The position numbers and the translations under genes are program-made. A stretch of 64,000 nucleotides of DNA from Glaciecola sp028401415 (GTDB lineage: Bacteria; Pseudomonadota; Gammaproteobacteria; Enterobacterales; Alteromonadaceae), in NCBI RefSeq assembly GCF_028401415.2, contig NZ_CP171821.2, positions 992,001 through 1,056,000 on the forward strand, in the 5' to 3' direction. Within the stretch, counting starts at the first letter, position 1. Every line of letters starts with the position of its first letter. The notes below the pieces were generated by a model. The model made no database searches and was not told where the DNA came from. It saw only the letters and a list, made by a program, of their open reading frames with translations. This document shows, one piece after another, positions 52,913 to 61,591 of the stretch.

Positions 52913-54706
52913 TTAGGCACTGAACTGCATCTTATGTAGCTGTGCATACATACCGTTTTTGCTTATTAGGGCTTGATGACTTCCTGATTCGACGATTTCA
53001 CCCTCTTCTATCACTAAGATTAAGTCAGCCGACTCAATCGTGGACAGTCGATGTGCAACCACAATGCTGGTGCGGGATTTTTGAAGCTCATCAAGGGCTT
53101 TTTGAATGAACTTTTCCGATTCGGTATCCAAGGCAGATGTTGCCTCATCGAGAATCAAAATGGGCGCGTCTGCCAGTATCGCGCGTGCAATTGCAATACG
53201 CTGTCGCTGACCGCCGGATAACATCAGGCCGTTTTCACCAATCACAGTGTCAAAGCCCTCTGACTGCTTATTCACGAACTCCGTAACATGGGCGATGTTT
53301 GAAGCTTCAATAACTTGCTCACGTGACACTTCGTCTTGTTTGCCATAAGCGATATTGTTTGCAATGGTATCGTTGAACAAAACAACCTGCTGCGACACCA
53401 GTGCAAACTGCTTTCGCAGACTTCTTAGTTTTATCTCTTGCAAGTCATAACCATCCAGACTTATTTCGCCCGAATCGGGTTTATAAAAGCGCGTAAGCAA
53501 GTTGGATATGGTCGATTTCCCGCTTCCTGAACGGCCCACCAAGGCGATAGTCTGCCCAGCTGATACTTCAAAACTGACTTGCTTTAAGGCCGGCTCTTTC
53601 TTCGTTGGATAGGTAAACTGAATATTAGAAAATGACAGCTGTCCACTTGCTCGTTCAATTTCTATACTGCCAGTGTCCGCCTCGTTCTCAGTGTCGAGTA
53701 TTTCAAAAATACTTGCACATGCGGCCATGCCTTTTTGAAACTCGGTATTGACGGTAGTCAGTTGCTTCAGTGGCTTAAGCAACATTACCATGCACACCAA
53801 CACGTTTATGAAAATACCCGCGGTCAGTTGCTCCACCATCGCTGGGGTGCTCGCAAAAAAGAGCACAAAAGCAAGCGCAATTGAGGCAATAATCTGTATG
53901 CTTGAAACGCTCAGGATTTGCGCACTGACCAACTTCATTGTCTGTAGACGATTATGATTATTGCGCTCGGCGAATCGCTCTGACTCCAGCGTCTGTCCGT
54001 CATGCATCAATACGACTTTATGGCCTTTCACTGCTTGTTCAATGGATGTAGTAAGTGATCCCATGGCTTGCTGAATAGCACGACTTACCTTTCTAAAGCG
54101 TTTGCTTACAAAGGTGACGATTACGCCAACGACAGGTCCTATCACCAAAAAAATCAGCGATAGTTGCCAAGAATAGTAAAACATAGCGCTTAGCAAGCCA
54201 ATGACCAACGCGCCTTCTCTTACCAGAGTCAAAAAGGCTTTACCGGCTGCGTTTCGCACTTGCTCGGTGTCGTAAGTTATTTTTGATATCAGGGAGCCGC
54301 TGCTAACATGGTCATGAAACTCAATTGGCAGATGAATATATTTGTCGAATAGCTGTTGACGCATGGTCATCACAATTTTTGTTCCAACGTACTCAAGCGT
54401 ATAACTTCCCATGAAGTTGAATACGCCGCGCAAAACAAATATTGGAACAATAAAATACGCAGCCATTTTTAAATAATCATAGTTGCCTGAATTTAGACTG
54501 TCGTCTATCAGCGGTTGAAGCTGCATCAATACAAGTGTATCTATCACGGAGTAGCCCACCATGCCCACAATAGCCACAGCAAAAAGTGCTTTAAAGGGCT
54601 TCAAGTAGCGCAGAAAGCGCCTAATCACTGAGCGTGTTACAGCAGGTCGCTTGGGTGTGTGGGGCGTCGAATTGGCCTTCTCTGACTGAGTTGATAAAGC
54701 AGTCAT
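52913..54706 (-). CDS. msbA: Lipid A export ABC transporter
   Basis: Inner-membrane flippase for core-lipid A. An N-terminal six-helix exporter domain (about 35-345) is followed by an ATPase domain with Walker A GRSGSGKST, signature LSGGQRQRIAIARA, Walker B ILILDEATSALD and the H-loop VAHRLSTIESADLILVI. At 597 residues and beside lpxK and kdsB the assignment is secure. It heads the operon msbA-lpxK-ycaR-kdsB. Confidence 0.97.
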   Translation of the reverse strand: MTALSTQSEKANSTPHTPKRPAVTRSVIRRFLRYLKPFKALFAVAIVGMVGYSVIDTLVLMQLQPLIDDSLNSGNYDYLKMAAYFIVPIFVLRGVFNFMGSYTLEYVGTKIVMTMRQQLFDKYIHLPIEFHDHVSSGSLISKITYDTEQVRNAAGKAFLTLVREGALVIGLLSAMFYYSWQLSLIFLVIGPVVGVIVTFVSKRFRKVSRAIQQAMGSLTTSIEQAVKGHKVVLMHDGQTLESERFAERNNHNRLQTMKLVSAQILSVSSIQIIASIALAFVLFFASTPAMVEQLTAGIFINVLVCMVMLLKPLKQLTTVNTEFQKGMAACASIFEILDTENEADTGSIEIERASGQLSFSNIQFTYPTKKEPALKQVSFEVSAGQTIALVGRSGSGKSTISNLLTRFYKPDSGEISLDGYDLQEIKLRSLRKQFALVSQQVVLFNDTIANNIAYGKQDEVSREQVIEASNIAHVTEFVNKQSEGFDTVIGENGLMLSGGQRQRIAIARAILADAPILILDEATSALDTESEKFIQKALDELQKSRTSIVVAHRLSTIESADLILVIEEGEIVESGSHQALISKNGMYAQLHKMQFSA

Positions 54707-54831
54707 TAATATCCTTTATACAATCATTTATAAGTATTATATGTTGCTACGCAAGTGATTGATTTACAATTAATCTTACGGTTTGCTGAGCACTGTTTCT
54801 TATCCAATGTTCAGCATAAGTGCAGTATACC

Positions 54832-57318
54832 TTAAAAATCGCCTTGCACACGAGCCGCGCTATGCCAACGTCGATAAACATCCTCGCGATAGCTGGTAAT
54901 TGATGTGGCAGAATCATGAAAGTCCATTAGAATCGCGCCATGCAAACCCGTTTGATAAATCTTTACGCCTCTATGCGTGTAGCGCTCAACGACCTCTTGG
55001 TGCGGAAAACCCCAGCGATTGTGAAGCGCAGCAGCAAAGACGACCGTATCCGGCGACACCGCTTCAATAAATGCAGGCGTGGATGAGGTAGTGCTTCCAT
55101 GGTGTGGGGCAATTAAGATATCAGCCTTTAAAGGCTGATTACCGGGCGTATTTGAAATATGAGTATTTTCTTCAGACGCACCCGATAGGTAATATCGTAG
55201 AAGCGCTTGTTCATCTGCTTTTTCAATATCACCCGCAAACAAAATACTTAGCTGATTGTTGGGCGTCTTGAGACTCAGTTTAACGACACAACTATGTGCG
55301 TTTTCATGACCACTTGCTGGAGAAAGCGGCCATAAAATATGCGTCTTCACCACCATATCACTCACAATAGCATTCTCATTAGCATGGGTTTGCACTGAGT
55401 ATTCGCCCCGTGTATGTGACTGACTCGCTGCGACACAGAAATGCTGAGGTGATAGCGTTTGTTTAATATCAAAGTGCTTTGCCAGCCATACGCCTCCTCC
55501 ACTGTGGTCGTTATCCAGATGACTTAACCATAATTTGTCTATTGTCTTCACACCATGATGCATTAAATATGGATGTATAACTGAAGCAGCCATTGAAAAA
55601 CCTGATGGAAATGCAGCCCCCGTGTCAAAAAGCCATGTAAGCTTTTTATCACCACCGAGTTTAATCTGAAGCGCCGCCGCACTTCCCTGCCCCACATCAA
55701 AGACAATCAGCTTGGCGTGTGCATGCGTATTTGCACGCCAAAGTTGCGGATAGCTGCTAAACAAAAGTGCGCCAATCACGCAAGTCAGCATCACCAGGCG
55801 CAGTCGCAAAAAAGGATAAAGTACAAGTAAGCCCGCCAATACACACAGCAGTAAACCGAAGGTCGATAAGCGAAAGCCCTCTAGTACTGGAAACCATTGG
55901 CCAACATTAGTGATGAATTTTGTTTGCATCTCGACACAAAATTTCATGATCACAATTGTGAGCATCATGACTTTATCTGCTACTAGGAACAAAAACTCGT
56001 GGGGAAGATTTACCACAATGAAAAAGCTACCCAGCACGCACAGAGGCACCAAGATAATGCTCACCAAAGGCAAAAGCAGAATGTTGGCAAACAGCGAAAA
56101 CAGTGGCAAGTGTTCAAAAATTATCAATGTAAGCGGAAGCGTTACCAGACTTAGCCAAAGCTGCAGGTACAGTCCAAAACGAAAATTATAAAACCATCTG
56201 CGCCTTCTCGAAAGCATCGCCATTTTCGAATTAGGCGCAAAACGCCAAATAAACACCCAAATACAAATAACAGCGATGAAGCTAAAATAGAAGCTCATAC
56301 CTAAAATCGAGTATGGAAATAAAATAAAGAAGCATGAGAGTAAGTAAAGTAATGCGCTACCTAAGCGCCAGTGTGACTCACTAAATGCAAGATAGATCCA
56401 GAGCAACAGAGCAAGAATAGCTCTTGAAACAGGCACTTCAAAACCCGCCAGATAAGCATAAAAAACAGCAACAATTCCAGCCAAAGCAGCGCCAATATGG
56501 CGAAGATTGAATTGCTGATGGGTCACAAGTGATATAAGGATGGCGACTGGCCTAGTCAGCAAAAAAAGCACGTAGCCAAATACAATGGATACATGTAAGC
56601 CTGAAATCGCAAATAAATGCGCCGTGCCGCTTTGCTGAAGCAATTGCCAGTCATTGTCACTTAATTGTGCACGGTATCCAAAACTTAAAGCTTGTACAAA
56701 TCCCATATTATCTAGCTTAAGCTGAGCCAAGCTATCAATGCTCGTTTGGCGCTTGCTCTGCATCGGATCAGTTATGACATTGCTTGGACTTTCTATTACA
56801 TACCCTGTTGCGACAATATTTTTGCTCGTCAGCCAGCTTTGATATTTAAAGGTGTGAGGGTTTGCGAGTCCATTAGGCGGTTTCAGATTTGTAAGTAGGC
56901 GATAGCTTTGCCCCTGTTTAGGGAGGTTCTGGGTGCGATACCATGTGAGTCTCACTGTTGGAGGTGTGCTTAGCGCTCGTTTACCGACTTTCGAAAGCAC
57001 CATATTAAATCGAATGGTTTGAGCACGTTCATTGGGGTCACTTTGGGTCTGAATGCTTGATATTTTGCCCTCTACAATGACATTTTGATGAAAGATATTG
57101 CTGTCAATTTGCCAAACGCTGTACCAATAACCCGTACTGCTTGCCCAGATAAATCCGAGTAATGCTCCTCGAATCAAGGCCGATATATTGACAAAGCAAG
57201 TCAGTAGCACGCCGACTATCGCAATAATTAGCAGTGAAATATGCGGCAAACTGGGCCATAATGCACTGCTTAAGAATGTGAGTACAAATGCGAATAAAGT
57301 CTTGTCAGTTGCAGTCAC
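54832..57318 (-). CDS. comEC: DNA internalisation-related competence protein ComEC/Rec2
   Basis: The inner-membrane channel for single-stranded DNA in natural transformation. An N-terminal OB-like domain lies among helices. The Competence domain has GFVQALSFGYRAQLSDNDWQ and HLFAISGLHVSIVFG. A C-terminal metallo-beta-lactamase-like domain has IVFDVGQGSAAALQI, LSHLDNDHSGG and IAPHHGS, so the putative nuclease motif is present. At 828 residues it is full length. The start is a GTG. Only 42 bases separate it from the divergent DUF2062 gene. Confidence 0.95.
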   Translation of the reverse strand: MTATDKTLFAFVLTFLSSALWPSLPHISLLIIAIVGVLLTCFVNISALIRGALLGFIWASSTGYWYSVWQIDSNIFHQNVIVEGKISSIQTQSDPNERAQTIRFNMVLSKVGKRALSTPPTVRLTWYRTQNLPKQGQSYRLLTNLKPPNGLANPHTFKYQSWLTSKNIVATGYVIESPSNVITDPMQSKRQTSIDSLAQLKLDNMGFVQALSFGYRAQLSDNDWQLLQQSGTAHLFAISGLHVSIVFGYVLFLLTRPVAILISLVTHQQFNLRHIGAALAGIVAVFYAYLAGFEVPVSRAILALLLWIYLAFSESHWRLGSALLYLLSCFFILFPYSILGMSFYFSFIAVICIWVFIWRFAPNSKMAMLSRRRRWFYNFRFGLYLQLWLSLVTLPLTLIIFEHLPLFSLFANILLLPLVSIILVPLCVLGSFFIVVNLPHEFLFLVADKVMMLTIVIMKFCVEMQTKFITNVGQWFPVLEGFRLSTFGLLLCVLAGLLVLYPFLRLRLVMLTCVIGALLFSSYPQLWRANTHAHAKLIVFDVGQGSAAALQIKLGGDKKLTWLFDTGAAFPSGFSMAASVIHPYLMHHGVKTIDKLWLSHLDNDHSGGGVWLAKHFDIKQTLSPQHFCVAASQSHTRGEYSVQTHANENAIVSDMVVKTHILWPLSPASGHENAHSCVVKLSLKTPNNQLSILFAGDIEKADEQALLRYYLSGASEENTHISNTPGNQPLKADILIAPHHGSTTSSTPAFIEAVSPDTVVFAAALHNRWGFPHQEVVERYTHRGVKIYQTGLHGAILMDFHDSATSITSYREDVYRRWHSAARVQGDF

Positions 57319-57360
57319 TGAGCCTTAGTGCTCTTTTGAAGGATATTAAAACAGCTTGTT

Positions 57361-57876
57361 ATGCCACGTAAGTTCATAAAACGGTTTTTGCCTGATCACA
57401 ATAAAATTAAAGCCACTAAATCTTTAAATATATTTGGTGAGCTATTACATGATCCGAACTTGTGGCACCTTAACCGTCGCTCTGCCAAAGGAGCATTTGG
57501 TCTGGGACTGTTTTTTGCTTTTTGGCCTGTGCCTTTTCAAATGGTACTGTCTGCTGCTGCCGCAATTGGCTTTCGCGTGAATCTACCCCTTTCAATCGCC
57601 ACCGTTTGGATCACTAACCCACTCACCATGCCACCCATATTTTACTCGGCATACTTAGTGGGTAGTACTGTACTTGGGACTGAAATGACGGAGTTTCAGT
57701 TTGAGTTGAGCTGGCAATGGGTGATCAGCTCACTATCGACCATTGGCCCCGCTTTTTTGTTGGGATGTTTGATTTGCTCAATCCTCGCTGGCGCGATTGG
57801 CTATTTTGGATTAGATGGCATTTGGCGTTATTCAGTCAATCAAGCTTGGCGAAGACGCAAAAACCTTGAGAAGTAA
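57361..57876 (+). CDS. DUF2062 family membrane protein
   Basis: A 171-residue protein with about three membrane helices. The segments SAKGAFGLGLFFAFWPVPFQM and ATVWITNPLTMPPIFYSAYLVG are the DUF2062 hallmarks. Genes of this family commonly lie beside comEC in gammaproteobacteria, as here. The function is unknown. It is divergent from comEC across 42 bases and converges on ligA. Confidence 0.9.
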   Translation: MPRKFIKRFLPDHNKIKATKSLNIFGELLHDPNLWHLNRRSAKGAFGLGLFFAFWPVPFQMVLSAAAAIGFRVNLPLSIATVWITNPLTMPPIFYSAYLVGSTVLGTEMTEFQFELSWQWVISSLSTIGPAFLLGCLICSILAGAIGYFGLDGIWRYSVNQAWRRRKNLEK

Positions 57877-57904
57877 GCTTTTACACATACCCAACAGCGT
57901 CTGC

Positions 57905-59929
57905 TTATCGTGCAGCAAGAAAATCCACAAAAGCCTGCTCATCCCAAGTTTCAATGCCCAGCTCTGAGGCTTTACTGAGTTTAGAGCCTGCTTTCTCACC
58001 AGCAATCAACAAATCGGTTTTTGCAGATACACTTCCTGAGACTTTTGCGCCAAGCTCTTGAAGCTTGGATTTTGCTTCACTGCGTCCCATTTGCGAGAGC
58101 GTACCGGTTAACACGACCGTTTTCCCGGCGAAAGGCTGCTCCTCTATTGGTGCAACCTCAATGTCAGGCCAAGTGATGCCTGCGTCCACTAAGGCATTGA
58201 TTATCGCAATATTGCTAGGTTCGCGCATAAACTCATAGATATGGTGAGCAACAATCTCACCCACATCTTGAACCTCAATAAGCGCTTCTTTGTCGGCCTT
58301 AATCACAGCGTCCAACGTCAAAAAGTGCAACGCGAGGTTACGCGCAGTGGCTTCGCCCACTTCTCTAATGCCGAGTGCGTACAAGAATTTTGGCAGGGTT
58401 GTTTGCTTGGCAGCGTCCAGAGCACGAAGTAGGTTAACCGCTGACTTATCGCCAAAACGATCTAGCGCCGTCAATTGCGCTAAATTAAGATGAAAAAGTT
58501 CGGCTGGGTTATGAATAAGACCTTCCTCAACAAGCTGTTCAACCAACTTATCTCCTAGACCATCAATATCCAGAGCTTTTCGTGATGCGAAATGCTTAAT
58601 CGCTTCCTTACGCTGAGCTGAACACACCAGGCCGCCGGTGCAGCGCGCCACGGCTTCGCTTTGTTGTCGTTCAACATGTGAATCACAAACCGGGCAGGCC
58701 TTTGGGAACACAATTTCTTGTGCGTCATTGGTTCGCAAATTCTCTACCACAGATACTACTTGCGGAATCACATCGCCCGCTCTTCGTATTACCACCGTAT
58801 CGCCCACTTTCACCCCTAAGCGGGCAATCTCATCTTGATTATGTAAAGTTGCGTTAGACACAGTTACCCCGCCCACAAACACAGGTTCAAGCCTTGCAAC
58901 GGGCGTAATCGCACCTGTTCTGCCTACTTGAAATTCCACCGCTAGCAAGCGCGTCATTTCTTCTTGAGCCGGGAACTTCTGCGCCATTGCCCACCGTGGC
59001 GCTTTTGATACGAACCCTAAACGTGATTGAAGGCCTAAGTCATCCACTTTAAACACTACACCGTCAATGTCGTAACTCAGACTATTGCGCATCTCGCCAA
59101 TTTTTTTGAAATATGCGAGACACTGTTCGCTTCCTTTTGCGGTTGAAATATCAGGACACAAAGGCAAACCCATCTCTTTTAAACATGCTAATCGCTCGCT
59201 ATGTGTTTTCACCGATGCGATGGGACCGCCTTCTAGCACGCCAACAGAATAGGCATATAAGCGAAGCGGGCGCTTTGCAGTAATTTTACTGTCAAGCTGG
59301 CGTAGGCTGCCAGCTGCCGCATTACGCGGGTTTGCGAACGTTTTAGCCCCCTGCTCTTTTTGAGTTTGATTAAGACGCTCAAAACCCTCTTTGGGCATAA
59401 AGACCTCGCCTCTTACTTCGATTCTGCTGGGTAATTCTTCGCCCCTTAATCTAAGGGGGACGTTGGCAATGGTTTTAACGTTTTCAGTTATGTTTTCCCC
59501 AATTTGACCGTCACCTCTAGTAGCGGCTTGAAATAAAATTCCATCCACATACAAAATCGACACTGCTAAGCCATCAAGCTTTGGTTCACAAGCAAATTCA
59601 ATGTTCTCAGCACTGTTGAGTCGGTCATTAATGCGCTGCTCAAAAGCTTTTAAGTCTTCATCCTCAAAGCCATTGTCCAGGCTGAGCATGGGTATCTCAT
59701 GAGCAATGGTTTCAAATTTACTTAACGGTTTACCGCCCACTTTCTGAGAGGGTGAATCCGGCGTTTTCAAGGATGGATACTGCTGCTCAAGCTTAATTAG
59801 TGATCGCATTAATCGATCGTATTGAGCATCAGGTACCGTGGGAGCATCTAAAACGTAGTACTGATGAGCAAATGTCTCAAGTGAGGTTTTTAATTCTTGA
59901 TACTTGGCAACAATAGTGGAGTCAGTCAT
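57905..59929 (-). CDS. ligA: NAD-dependent DNA ligase
   Basis: It seals nicks using NAD. The adenylation domain has the active lysine in EPKLDGLAVSILY (near residue 117). An OB domain is followed by a four-cysteine zinc finger (CPVC, then CTGGLVC), helix-hairpin-helix repeats and a C-terminal BRCT domain (FAGKTVVLTGTLSQMGRSEAK). Length of 674 residues is normal. It lies directly after zipA and smc, a gene order conserved in gammaproteobacteria. Confidence 0.98.
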   Translation of the reverse strand: MTDSTIVAKYQELKTSLETFAHQYYVLDAPTVPDAQYDRLMRSLIKLEQQYPSLKTPDSPSQKVGGKPLSKFETIAHEIPMLSLDNGFEDEDLKAFEQRINDRLNSAENIEFACEPKLDGLAVSILYVDGILFQAATRGDGQIGENITENVKTIANVPLRLRGEELPSRIEVRGEVFMPKEGFERLNQTQKEQGAKTFANPRNAAAGSLRQLDSKITAKRPLRLYAYSVGVLEGGPIASVKTHSERLACLKEMGLPLCPDISTAKGSEQCLAYFKKIGEMRNSLSYDIDGVVFKVDDLGLQSRLGFVSKAPRWAMAQKFPAQEEMTRLLAVEFQVGRTGAITPVARLEPVFVGGVTVSNATLHNQDEIARLGVKVGDTVVIRRAGDVIPQVVSVVENLRTNDAQEIVFPKACPVCDSHVERQQSEAVARCTGGLVCSAQRKEAIKHFASRKALDIDGLGDKLVEQLVEEGLIHNPAELFHLNLAQLTALDRFGDKSAVNLLRALDAAKQTTLPKFLYALGIREVGEATARNLALHFLTLDAVIKADKEALIEVQDVGEIVAHHIYEFMREPSNIAIINALVDAGITWPDIEVAPIEEQPFAGKTVVLTGTLSQMGRSEAKSKLQELGAKVSGSVSAKTDLLIAGEKAGSKLSKASELGIETWDEQAFVDFLAAR

Positions 59930-60013
59930 TTTGTTATTCTTATTACGTTCTCAGTGCTAACACTTTTATTGGCTTATTGGCGCTAATGGCAGTTAAGCAA
60001 ACGCATTCAACGT

Positions 60014-61540
60014 TTAGCGGCTCAATCTGCGTCGTTCAAATGCGCGAATTCTCTCGGAGTATTGCTGCAAGCTTTGCTTCGATAGAGGAACTTTATTCCC
60101 ATCTAATATGCTGCAGCCAAACTCTTCTGAAAGCTTGCGAGCGGCATTATGCATCATGTTAAACACCTGTTGAGCCTCGCCCTCTATAGGTAGCATCATA
60201 AATAAGGATACGCCGCGCGTTGAAAAATTTTCGATATTATCGATATCAAATACGCCTGGTTTAAACATGTTGGTGAGGCTAAACAAAATTGGGCCTTTGC
60301 CGTTGGTATTGACATGTCTATGGAAGATGTCGTGCTCTCCAAACTTAAAGCCTAAGGTCAACAACATAGGCAAAAGAGCGGCACCACTAATTGGATTATC
60401 TTGTGAAGCACGCACGTTTAACACGAGTACATCGTTATCGGGCAGCGCCTCTTCTGCTTTAGTTGATTGTTGAGCACTCTCGCTAGCTTGCGAAACACCA
60501 AGACCTTCACTTTGAGCGTCGCTATTGGTGACATCTGCATTTCGATGCACTTGAGGCTCTTCAAAATCGATTCGCATCTGATCTTCGGCATTTTTAGCCG
60601 TCCCCCTAACACTCGGCTCTTTGCGAATCTTCTCAGCTACGGTTTTCTTGCGTCGGCGCATAAATCGCTTAGCCTGTGCAGCAAAACCCTCTTCTTTTTC
60701 TTCACTAGGCTCGGGACGCGACTGAGTGTCATCCACCTTGTTCTCAGCCTCAGTATGTTCAGTGTTATTCGCCTTTTCATCAGGCTTATCTACCAAGGGG
60801 CCTTCTTGAACATCTAAGGAAAAATCGGGCGCGGGTGGCTCAGTGTTGTTTTGTTGCCCTTCCGCACCCTGCTTATCACTACCTGCACTTTGATTGAGGT
60901 CTTCTTCATTCTTTTTGAGTAAAAATGCTGGGGGTTCTGGCACGGGATTTTCGTCGCTTTCTGCGCTAGCGCTGACTTTAACTGGTTTGGTAAATTCAGG
61001 CTTAGGCTGGGTAACAACACCTGAATATAGAGGGGCGCTTGACACGTTAGAATCTACGTCGGCGATTGGGCTTTCGTTAACAGCTTCATTGTTTTCAATA
61101 TCGGCTGCTGGTCCTGCAGTATTTGACGGGTCTTCGTCTGATGGATAGGGCGAGACGGTCACAGCCTCTTCGCTCTCAATCACTTCAATATCATCTAACT
61201 CATCTACAACATCAGCATCAGTAATAACAATTTTTTCTCGCTTATGCTCATCTGCAAGACTAATAATTTCCTCTTCATGCTCTGCACTTGAAACCGGCGC
61301 ATGCGTTTCGGTTTTAATGACCCGCGCTTGCCCCACGCCAACATCGTCATAAAGGTCGTCGTCGGTATCTTGATCTCGCTCAGAGTTGGCACCAAATTTT
61401 GGTTCGTAACTTCTAGGTTGGAAACTATTGGGATGGCTTTGCTTTTTGTTTTTGCGCACAGTCCACCATCCATGCACTAATATGCCAATAATGAAGGCAG
61501 AACCAAGCACAAATAAGGCAATACGAAATTCTTCTTGCAT
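60014..61540 (-). CDS. zipA: Cell division protein ZipA, with a long acidic linker
   Basis: It tethers FtsZ to the inner membrane. An N-terminal membrane helix (FRIALFVLGSAFIIGILVHGWW) is followed by a basic stretch. A very long Pro/Glu/Asp/Ser-rich linker of about 330 residues comes next. The C-terminal FtsZ-binding domain begins DVLVLNVRASQDNPISGAAL. E. coli ZipA has 328 residues; the extra length here is all linker. The order smc-zipA-ligA is conserved and supports the assignment. Confidence 0.95.
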   Translation of the reverse strand: MQEEFRIALFVLGSAFIIGILVHGWWTVRKNKKQSHPNSFQPRSYEPKFGANSERDQDTDDDLYDDVGVGQARVIKTETHAPVSSAEHEEEIISLADEHKREKIVITDADVVDELDDIEVIESEEAVTVSPYPSDEDPSNTAGPAADIENNEAVNESPIADVDSNVSSAPLYSGVVTQPKPEFTKPVKVSASAESDENPVPEPPAFLLKKNEEDLNQSAGSDKQGAEGQQNNTEPPAPDFSLDVQEGPLVDKPDEKANNTEHTEAENKVDDTQSRPEPSEEKEEGFAAQAKRFMRRRKKTVAEKIRKEPSVRGTAKNAEDQMRIDFEEPQVHRNADVTNSDAQSEGLGVSQASESAQQSTKAEEALPDNDVLVLNVRASQDNPISGAALLPMLLTLGFKFGEHDIFHRHVNTNGKGPILFSLTNMFKPGVFDIDNIENFSTRGVSLFMMLPIEGEAQQVFNMMHNAARKLSEEFGCSILDGNKVPLSKQSLQQYSERIRAFERRRLSR

Positions 61541-61591
61541 TACTATCCTTTTATTCTCTTGTATTTGAGCATCTTCGCGTGTCTTAAAAAT

